A stretch of 64,000 nucleotides of DNA from Adiantum capillus-veneris (lineage: Eukaryota; Streptophyta; Polypodiopsida; Polypodiales; Pteridaceae), in assembly GCA_014529385.2 (NCBI GenBank), contig CM043963.1:2236001-2300000 (forward strand), read 5' to 3'. This document shows, in pieces, positions 56,430-64,000 of this stretch (positions are counted from its first letter, which is position 1; each line of letters opens with the position of its first letter). Both the position numbers and the translations under genes were made by a program. The notes beneath the pieces are model-generated. The model made no database searches and was not told where the DNA came from. It saw only the letters and a list, made by a program, of their open reading frames with translations.

Positions 56430-59400
56430 AAACAACATTTCGTGTGTGCAAGACATTGACTAGGATGATCGTGGTCCCCCTAGAGGGCCTGAGCGTGATC
56501 GTTGGCTCAAGGAAAAAATCCTTTATCCTTGTGCCAAGTGCAAAAGGGCAATCCCTCGCTTGAGGCGCATTGCCTTGGAGCACGTGGAGAACGAAGGGCT
56601 TTGGCATCCTCAAAAAAGCGCTCGGAGAGATGAGAGCGTGACTCGCCCGTCGCTTGAGGAGGTGACCCATTGGTCTATGTTTGGTGGTGGTGCACCGGCG
56701 CGCAAGGCCAAATGGTAGAGGCAAGAGCGACTGGGAAATTTGGGTGCACCGCATGGTGATCCTCCCGTTGGCTCTACTTCAGCAGCTCCTATGGCGTCTC
56801 CGTCGCACTTTGAGGCAGAGGATGAGCACATGTTCGACATGTGTGATGAGTTACTAGATCATGAGCGTGACGTGTGAGAGGATGATTGTCAGCCTTGCAC
56901 TAAACGGACTGCCAAAATGGAGGATAGATTGATGACGAGTGTCCCAACACCTCTTTACGATGGTGCACGGTACTCGGTCCTCCGAGCATCGTTGGAATTC
57001 CTCACTTACAAGAAAAATTTGGTTGCAGTAATGCAAGTGTCAATGCACTACTTCTATAAGTATGGAATATGGCTTTTATATACTCTCCACTCGCTTTATG
57101 GTGCCATCTACCTTGAGCCCCTCATCAAGGAGTTGGAGGAGTTATGGAGAGGCATTTCTGTTGTCAATGTCTCACTTGTAAAGGAGGGGAGAGAGGTCAT
57201 TGTGTGAGGAATCCTTATGTGGACTATGCACGACTATCCTGGTCTTGGAGAGATTTCTGGTAACCCCCTTTCCTCTGTCTCTCTCTCCCTCTTTCCCTCT
57301 CTTCCATTAGTTCACTTTAGTTCACTCATCTCTCTAACCATATGATATGTATGCAGGGTTGTCCACATCGAGGCATAATGCATGTCCTACTTGCGGGCCA
57401 TCGTTGGTGACGGAGAGACTCGATTACTTGTGCAAGGTATTCTATCCAAACAACCATTGTTTATTACCCCAAGGGCATAACAAGCACAAGGCTCCAACAA
57501 ATGGGAAGACCTCTCTAAAGCTCACGATGGCAGATTGGGCAACCATTTGAGAAGAACACCACAACAACAATCCGGCTCCGTGTCCTCCACCAAAAGGTAT
57601 GTCAAAGTATTCCATATTTTTAAGGCTTCCCAATTGGAAGGACTTAAAAATACAACGCCTCTTGGATCCCATGCACACATTTAAGAATGTAGCCCAAACA
57701 CTATGGTCCCACATTATTGGCAAGAAGGACTCTTTGGGGACGAGAGAGGATTTGAGGTTTTTAAAACATCTCCCTGTCTCTACTACTCCACGTCGTGCCC
57801 CAAATAGAAAGATTGTGCTTCCTAAAGCACCATGGATGCTAGCCAAAGAAGAATTAGACAAGGTCAAGGGTACCATAATCCACTGCCTCTATTCGCACAC
57901 CAACAGGATACATGAGGTCGCTAAAGGGAGCTTTCACAAAAGCGAAGAAGGGTGGAAGCATTCAATTGTATGGGTTCAAGTCCCATGATTGGCACAAGAT
58001 GCTTCAGGTAATCTTCATACTCCCTTTGTGTGTATGACTATCACTCACTTTCCCTTCCCCTGATTTACATTGTAGTTCATTCTGTCGGTGAGTATGTGTA
58101 TATGTCAGGACAAGAAAGTCAAGGATTCTATTTTCAAACTAGGAGAGCTAGTAAGGTACACCACAAGACTCCACTCAACTACACCTTTTTTATGTACACA
58201 ATAATTTCAACTAGCACTTAGTGTATCGTTTTGTGTTTTCTTGCAAATTTGTGAGCTCCAAGGAAATCAAAATAGATGCTATCCTTGCTGCTCAAACACT
58301 TGCAACAGACACTGTGTGTGCCATTGAAGATGCATATTTTCCTCGATCGGTCCTTCTTAGTCAAATTCACCTCTTGGTTCACGTGATGAAAGAGATCGCT
58401 ATATGTGGAGTAGTGCACGCATGATGGATGTTCTTCTTAGAGAGTTTTTTAAAGAATCTCAAAGATTTTGTGTGGATATGGTCTCAACCTGAGGCACGTA
58501 TGGCTGAAGGGTGGATCGTTCAAGAGGCATTTGTCTACATATGAGAGTATTTGGCACAAGTTGATCCTTCAATGCCTCACATGTGGTCAAACGAGGAAGA
58601 TTCAAGGATGACTTCACACTTGCCAAGTGGAAAGGGGAAACTACTTAACATGGATATGAATCTATCACGAGTGGTCAATAACTTTTTTATTCTCAATGCA
58701 AAGATTATGACCAAGTTGTGGAGGGAAGCATGGAAACAAGCACATGGAGGAAGGAGGGCACCCCCAGTGCCTAGACACCTTGCATGTTTCCCAGATCTCA
58801 TTAGTGCAGAGTGGATTCATGAGGGAATGATCGAGGCAAAAGTGCGTGGAGAAGACATTGCCAGCAAAGAATGGGAGTATGCACGAGGTTGCATACCAAA
58901 GGTAGAGTACTCATAAACCTAAACCATATTGTAAATTTTTTTCTTGAAATTATCTTTAATATGTGTTTGAAAAATTAATATATATTTCTATTTTGTAGTG
59001 CCTTTCCTTTAACTCTATGTGGTCAAAGGGTCATCACTTTCGTACGCACCACATTGACGAGCATAGAACCACCATGGATTGTGCCATTATGGGCAACTTT
59101 GACACAACGGTGATGAAGCCAGGTACTGCAGAACTATTGAAAGGATACTAAAGGTTAATTTTAGAACCTTTCATACCTTCATCTTTGAGTGCAAGTGGTT
59201 TGCAAATGTGTCTAAACGACATGAGAATGGCCTCTACATGGTGGACTCTAGTGTGCATCACACAGGGAGGTATGACAATTTAGTTTTACCGCGCAATTGT
59301 GAGCAGGTGAGTGACATGTACCTTTTTTATTCTTATTTTCTTTAGCATTAGTGATACCAATGTTACTCACTTTGAGCTTCTATTTTATAGGTCATCTATA

Positions 59401-59678
59401 TCCCAGCAATCCACCAACCAAAACTTTGGTTCGTAATTCCCGTAACACCTCGGGACAAAACCATTTTTTCCACTAATGAAGTGGAGACTATCTTTGACCA
59501 TCTTCCACCTCCGACTTTAGATGAGGTGGAAATAGAGGAGAGGGAGGTTGATGAATCAAGTCAGGCGGCAGCGAGTCTTAGCGAGGATGATTGTGATGAT
59601 GATGACGTTGATGAGATGGAGGATGATGAACTCAAAGATGATGAAGGCAATGCATCCACAAATGACAATTCCATTTAG
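56430..59678 (+). pseudogene. TNP2-like CACTA transposase with four introns
   Basis: The plus-strand trace includes Y-L-E-P-L-I-K-E-L-E-E-L-W, then G-I-L-M-W-T-M-H-D-Y-P-G-L-G-E-I-S-G-L-S-T and C-P-T-C-G, blocks typical of the TNP2 transposase family. L-P-N-W-K-D-L-K-I-Q-R-L-L-D-P-M-H, S-H-D-W-H-K-M-L-Q and A-R-M-A-E-G-W-I-V-Q-E follow, ending with the C-terminal F-E-C-K-W-F...V-I-P-V-T-P-R-D-K (DUF4216-like). GT-AG introns that restore the reading fit at 57,260-57,356, 58,008-58,075, 58,902-58,998 and 59,307-59,390. Breaks include TGA at 57,205, a frameshift near 57,960 and stops in 56,700-56,880 and 58,420-58,550. It ends in an acidic run. Confidence 0.8.
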
Positions 59679-59883
59679 GAGCCATGGGCTTAAAATTGGA
59701 TGATGCCTCATATGTAGAGATCTTTTGGAAGATGATTCATAAACATTTTGTAGTTATGAAGTTTTTTGGTCGTGTAATCCATTCATCTCTCTCTCCGCCC
59801 TCTTCCGCTCAATTATGTTAATCAATTGGCAGTGATTATTTTAGTTGTAACCAAGTGTAATCTTACAACCCCCCCCTCCTCCT

Positions 59884-59916
<33 letters not shown>

Positions 59917-60147
59917 AAAAACGCAGCCGTTTTTTGACCTAGTAGACAGCAGTCCACTCTTTTGATCATAACTTCTTCATTCGAACTCCGATTTGGGTGA
60001 TCTATAGCCTCAATCGAAGAGCACGAAGTCCTCTACATATTGATGTAAAGACAAAAATTTTCAAAGTTATGGAAGTCGTTTTTGTAGCAGCATTTCCGAA
60101 GTGAACAGGTTCAACAAAATTGATTCTCATCTCCTATTTTACATACA
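59679..60147 (+). other. Spacer and probable LINE 5' region
   Basis: A (CT)n microsatellite at about 59,882-59,916 follows a poly-C/CTC stretch. From about 59,920 the sequence (AAAACGCAGCCG onward) has no ORF and leads into LINE ORF1, so it may be that element's 5' untranslated region. No target duplication can be checked because the 3' end is off the window. Confidence 0.4.
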
Positions 60148-61098
60148 ATGTCTTCCGGCACTCGCAAGGGTTCTTCTTCTTCAACAAGGTCCACAACCAT
60201 TGTGGAAAATGATCCAAAATCTCCTAAGTGTGGAGATAGCAACACAACCACCCAACCAACGACATCGAAAACCATGATCATGGCGTACTTGGTATCATTG
60301 CAAGAGACCGTAAACAAACAAGGCGAAGACTTACGAGCACTTGCAATGGAGAATGGCACGCTAAGGGTACTTGTGGTTGAGAATGAGAATCTCAAGAGGA
60401 CACTTGAGATGCAAACAACACGTTTGATGCAACTTGAAGAGGAAGTCAAGGAATGTAAACGCTCTCTTGTGGACTTGAATGCTTTGAAGGAGCGGATGAG
60501 CAAAGTAGAGCATGACCATGTATTGAAAGAGGAGAAATTTGACACTATGAGACGGGATGTATGCGACATGAAAAATGTATGCACAAACAAGTCTTGGACT
60601 GATGTATGTGGTAGCAATGTGATTTCTAATTCCTCACTCATGCAAGCTATGGTTCAAACAAAGAATGTTGAGAATGTGGATGTGGAGGAGTTGAAGGAAC
60701 GGAAGCGACGTTCCAAGAACATTGTTATTCGTGGAATTCCCGAAGAGAAGTTAGAGACACCTCCTTCTCTTGCCATTGTTATTGAAGATTTCTTCAAAAC
60801 CCACTTTGGCATGTCCGGAGTTATGGTCTATGGAGCACATAGAGTGGGGAAGCAAGGAGCTCCTCGCTCGGGAGAACGGCCAATTGTATGCACCATGCCG
60901 GATGAGACCAAGCGAAAGATTATCCTTGATAATAGCTGGATCTATTTGAGGGATACAAAATGTTTTGTATGTGAAGATCGCAATATTAAGCAACAAAATA
61001 TGTGTCGCAAGGCATATGAGGAAAAGAATAATAAAAACAAGGAGATCTCTCATGAAGAAAATGTGCCCAAGGAGGAGGCAAGTCTCTCAAGCAAATAG
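60148..61098 (+). CDS. LINE ORF1: coiled coil plus RRM-like nucleic-acid chaperone
   Basis: 316 codons. A Ser/Thr-rich start is followed by a long coiled coil (about 60-130: E-N-E-N-L-K-R-T-L-E-M-Q-T-T-R-L-M-Q-L-E). From ~188 it reads R-S-K-N-I-V-I-R-G-I-P-E, then A-H-R-V-G-K and R-P-I-V-C-T-M-P-D-E-T-K-R-K-I-I-L. This order (coiled coil, RRM, C-terminal basic domain) matches ORF1 proteins of the vertebrate-L1 type, which bind the element RNA. Plant L1 ORF1 usually has a different domain and a zinc knuckle, neither seen here. It ends in TAG at 61,096 and ORF2 continues in the same frame. Confidence 0.75.
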   Translation: MSSGTRKGSSSSTRSTTIVENDPKSPKCGDSNTTTQPTTSKTMIMAYLVSLQETVNKQGEDLRALAMENGTLRVLVVENENLKRTLEMQTTRLMQLEEEVKECKRSLVDLNALKERMSKVEHDHVLKEEKFDTMRRDVCDMKNVCTNKSWTDVCGSNVISNSSLMQAMVQTKNVENVDVEELKERKRRSKNIVIRGIPEEKLETPPSLAIVIEDFFKTHFGMSGVMVYGAHRVGKQGAPRSGERPIVCTMPDETKRKIILDNSWIYLRDTKCFVCEDRNIKQQNMCRKAYEEKNNKNKEISHEENVPKEEASLSSK

Positions 61099-64000
61099 GT
61101 ATGCGTGACCTATGAGACCGAGTTACAATTGAAAATATGCTTTTGGAATTGTAATGGATACCCATGGAATGCGAGGGTTGGCATTGATGAACTAACAAGC
61201 AAAGCCGATGTTGTACTTCTTGTTGAAACTTGGGAGCATGATACACAAAGGATTAACGGCTTGGAGGATTACAATGTGCATTCACTGATGTGGTCAAAGA
61301 ATCTCAAGCAACGAAGAGGACAAGGAGGGTTAGCATGTATGGTTAAGAAAGGATTGGAAGATTTTGTATCAATTGTGAAAGATGACAAGTACAAACGTTA
61401 TGTATGGCTGAAAATTATGACACAAAAAAGAGCACCCATTTTCGTAGCCGGTTGCTACATTCCTTATCATGATTCTCCCTTTTATGCTTGCATGGATAGA
61501 GATCAACCATTTTCTGATTTGGAAGAGGACATTGCTTATTTCAAAGGTGAAGGTGATGTTATTGTATTTGGGGATATGAATGCTCGCACAAAAACATTGC
61601 AACATGATACTCAACAATTTGATATGCCATACATTTCAAGGGAGTTGGAGGAAGTTCACTTGTATGATCGTACTTCAATGGATGAGAAAGAGCCGGATTA
61701 CTATGGAAAGTTACTTTTACACATGTGTAATAGCACGGGTATGCTCATTGCCAATGGTGTATCTTTGTGGAGTGGAACCAATGGATTTACATGTAGGAGA
61801 CATAATGGGGATAGTGTGATTGACTATATGCTACTCTCTGAAGCCATCATGTATCGCATAAAGAGTTTTATGTTTGGTCAATAGACCCTGGAATCCGACC
61901 ATCGCACCTTATGTATTGACCTTTCATGTGGAGAAGCAACTAAGCATGATAATCTCAGCCAAAGGAAAGAGAAGTTATCACTATGTATGGATTTCAAACG
62001 GGCACCAATGTACATTGAAATGGTTGAGCAAAAATTATGGATGACAAAGCTTCAATGTGATGCACCATTGGAAACTAAATGGGAAGCTTTCAAGAAAGCT
62101 ATTTGTTCTTGTGCGGAAGAATGCTTTGCCATAAAGCATCTCCATGCTATCAACAAAGATAGATCACGCAAAAGGTGGTTTGATAAAGAATGTCAAGATG
62201 CTCGATAGTCCTTGATAAAACTTGATGCAACTACGGACAAAGACAACTATCAAAGTCATTTGCATACATACAAGGCATTGGTTCAAAAGAAGAGAAGAAG
62301 ATGGGAAGTAAAGCAACAAGAATTTCAAGTCCAAGAAAAGGCACATGCATGTGGAAGATTTTGGAGAAACTTGAGAGGCAAGCGGGTTGAGAATTTTGGC
62401 AACTTGAGTCTAGTGGATATGTACACACATTGTAGGCAATTATATGAGCAAGAAAATACTGAAAAAATGTCATTTTATGGTTCACTCCCATGTATGCCAC
62501 CTTTTTTTACTATTGAGGATGTATGCGGTGGGCTTGAAAAGTTGGCCTCTCGCAAAGCGAGAGATCTTCAAGGTATCAAGCCAGAGATGATCAAATGGAC
62601 GGGAGATTTTACCCATGAGTGGATGTGTGATATGTTCAACCTTGCACTTCAACATGGTATGCCTTATGATTGGAGTACTAATTGGGTTAAGCCTTTGCAT
62701 AAAGGAGGGGATGTAAAGAATGTAAACAACTACCGGACTATAATGATTGGGTCTCTTATGGCAAAGTTGTTTGGGTGCATAATGGAGATGAAATTGAGTG
62801 ATTGGGCTGAAGAGAATGACAAGCGTGCAAAGGGACAAGCGGGTTTTCGTCGATGCCATAGCACTATTGATCATCTTGTCACTCTTCGTGTTCTCATGGA
62901 GGAAAGTCGGTTGAAAGGGAAGCGATTGTATTGTTGTTTTGTGGACTTGAAGAAAGCCTTTGATATGATTCCACGTAACAATTTGTGGAGAAGGATGGAA
63001 GAACTCCAAGTGCCAAGTGAGTTTATGCTTGCGGTTTCTCGAATCTATGAGAAGGTGATTTGTCAATTGCGCATGGGAAGAGAAATTTCAGAAATTTTTG
63101 TAAGCACTATTGGGGTTAAACAAGGATGTCCATTGTCACCAACTCTCTTTGGTCTATGCATCGATCAATTGGAACAAATGGTACTTGACTTTATGTAAGA
63201 AGAAGGCATTGAACAGGTCACTATTTGCAATGCGGTAATCATGCTTTTGTTGTATGCGGATGATGTAGTGCTTCTAGCACACACTTTAGAAGATGCATAA
63301 AAGCTTATGGTTGTCCTTGAGAACTTTTGCTTGCATAGTGGGCTGATTGTAAATTAATACAAAACAAAGGTTATGCTTGTGAAAACCAACCATAAGGAGA
63401 AGCCATGCATTGTGTACAACAACGAGACACTTGAAGTTGTTGAGAGCTTTAAGTACCTTGGCCTTGAGGTTCCATCCAATCACAAGTGGCATGAATGTGC
63501 TATGCATCGTTTGGAAGCGGGAAAGAGAGAATATTATGCATTTGAGAACATGTGTAATGCGGGAAACATCAAGTGTTGGGTTCTCAAGAAGTATCTTTTT
63601 GATGCATTGGTGACACCGGTTCTTCTTTATGGAGTTGAAGTGTGGGGCGGGAGCATCTCAAAGTCTACTTGGAAAGAGTTTGAGAATGTCCAAAAGCGTT
63701 TTCTTACAAACTTTCTCCAAGTTAAGACACAAACACCATATATGCTCCTACTTCTTGAGTCGGGATCTCTTCCAATTGAGGTTTTGGGCATGGAAAGGGT
63801 TGTGGAGTACATGATAAAGATGCGCCAAAACCCCTCACATCGACTTCCTACAATTGCATGGGAAGCAAGCAAAAAAGTTCAAAAGATGCATAAAAGCAAG
63901 ATCTTGAGCACGGGATGGATGCAAGACATAAAGAAGTGGTTTGGGAGATGGGATGCATTACACTTGCTACATGATGCTTCAATTGAATCTCAAGTGAATG
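61099..64000 (+). pseudogene. LINE ORF2: AP-endonuclease and reverse transcriptase, with nonsense codons, open at the right edge
   Basis: Same frame as ORF1, with no in-frame ATG before the endonuclease. Endonuclease motifs: F-W-N-C-N-G, L-L-V-E-T-W, F-G-D-M-N-A-R, V-I-D-Y-M-L and E-S-D-H. RT: W-V-K-P-L-H-K-G-G, G-Q-A-G-F-R-R-C-H-S-T, F-V-D-L-K-K-A-F-D, G-V-K-Q-G-C-P-L-S-P-T-L-F, and catalytic Y-A-D-D at ~63,250. The C-terminal part includes F-K-Y-L-G-L-E-V and L-L-Y-G-V-E-V-W. Breaks are only nonsense: TAG 61,882, TAG 62,206, TAA 63,196, TAA 63,298, TAA 63,355; I saw no frameshift in 2.9 kb. The clade is uncertain: the C-terminus recalls jockey/CR1-like elements more than plant L1. Confidence 0.85.

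Larger units (their letters stand above)
55981..59680 (+). mobile_element. CACTA (En/Spm-like) DNA transposon, right end not found
   Basis: CACTACAAAA at 55,981-55,990 is a typical CACTA terminus, followed by subterminal TACCGT-type repeats (near 56,015 and 56,130-56,165). A TNP2-like transposase pseudogene occupies the interior. I could not find the matching TTTTGTAGTG end or a 3-bp target duplication, so the right limit is only the end of the coding trace. Confidence 0.65.

Noticed and set aside
57965-57985. tRNA T-arm-like GGGTTCAAGTCCCAT
   Set aside because: It lies in the transposase exon coding S-H-D-W-H and no cloverleaf can be drawn around it.
60079-60092. TTTTTGTAGCAG as the right end of the CACTA element
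   Set aside because: It lacks the terminal GTG and has no CTC duplication next to it; it sits in the probable LINE 5' region.
60148-64000. Alternative genetic code with TAA/TAG read as Gln
   Set aside because: ORF1 and ORF2 use CAA/CAG normally, and long ORFs elsewhere in the window are bounded by ordinary stops. Simple C-to-T decay explains the stops better.

Overview
The window looks like a stretch of a large, transposon-rich plant nuclear genome. The evidence is nested LTR retrotransposons, an En/Spm (CACTA)-type transposase with GT-AG introns, LINEs, AT-rich spacers and many microsatellites. I found no host gene, rRNA, tRNA, CRISPR array or bacterial operon. The species cannot be fixed; some families look unusual for flowering plants, so a gymnosperm, fern or other large-genome plant is possible. 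Almost all coding sequence is mobile-element protein, most of it broken.

Layout. (1) About 1-5,100: minus-strand debris of a Ty3/gypsy family (here 'A'): LTR, integrase fragments, and a 1.67-kb duplicated leader/gag-start/structured module. (2) About 5,100-17,471: a second Ty3/gypsy family ('B'), arranged LTR-LTR-gag-LTR-pol-LTR. One internal segment kept the gag-like part and the other kept pol. (3) 17,481-22,759: two A LTR blocks in tail-to-tail inverted orientation, then minus-strand A pol, including a 525-codon ORF in which a B gag segment is fused in frame to A reverse transcriptase. (4) 22,783-37,716: a plus-strand A LTR split by a 13.1-kb Ty3/gypsy element ('G', 23,338-36,455, minus strand). 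G has both LTRs, a tRNA-Asp-type primer site, a purine tract, a 5-bp target duplication with one mismatch, and long ORFs. (5) 37,717-40,899: A gag start and module, then an inverted B LTR. (6) 40,908-43,790: relic with a retropepsin motif and W-V-P repeats, plus sequence of unclear origin. (7) 43,805-51,091: a 7.3-kb LTR element ('D') with 2.1-kb LTRs, exact 5-bp target duplication, gag-like and acidic ORFs and no pol, itself hit by a solo LTR with its own target duplication. (8) 51,109-55,975: decayed coiled-coil relic and a decayed minus-strand LINE. (9) 55,981-59,680: CACTA transposase pseudogene. (10) 60,148-64,000: a plus-strand LINE running off the window, in one frame broken only by TAA/TAG codons.

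The most unusual signal is in G. Downstream of its integrase, in the same ORF, is a second complete retropepsin-like domain (D-T-G-A, then L-G-R-T-W about 70 residues later), followed by four W-[V/I/L]-P-K motifs. G also has an ordinary protease domain with D-G-G-A after gag. A decayed relic at 41-42 kb shows the same order (D-T-G-A, then W-V-P repeats), which suggests a recurring accessory module. Other points of interest are the complementary B derivatives, repeated breakpoints at the primer-site TGG, the gag/RT chimera, and integration of D into a 26-bp palindrome.

All family assignments come from reading motifs by eye. No database search or alignment was run.
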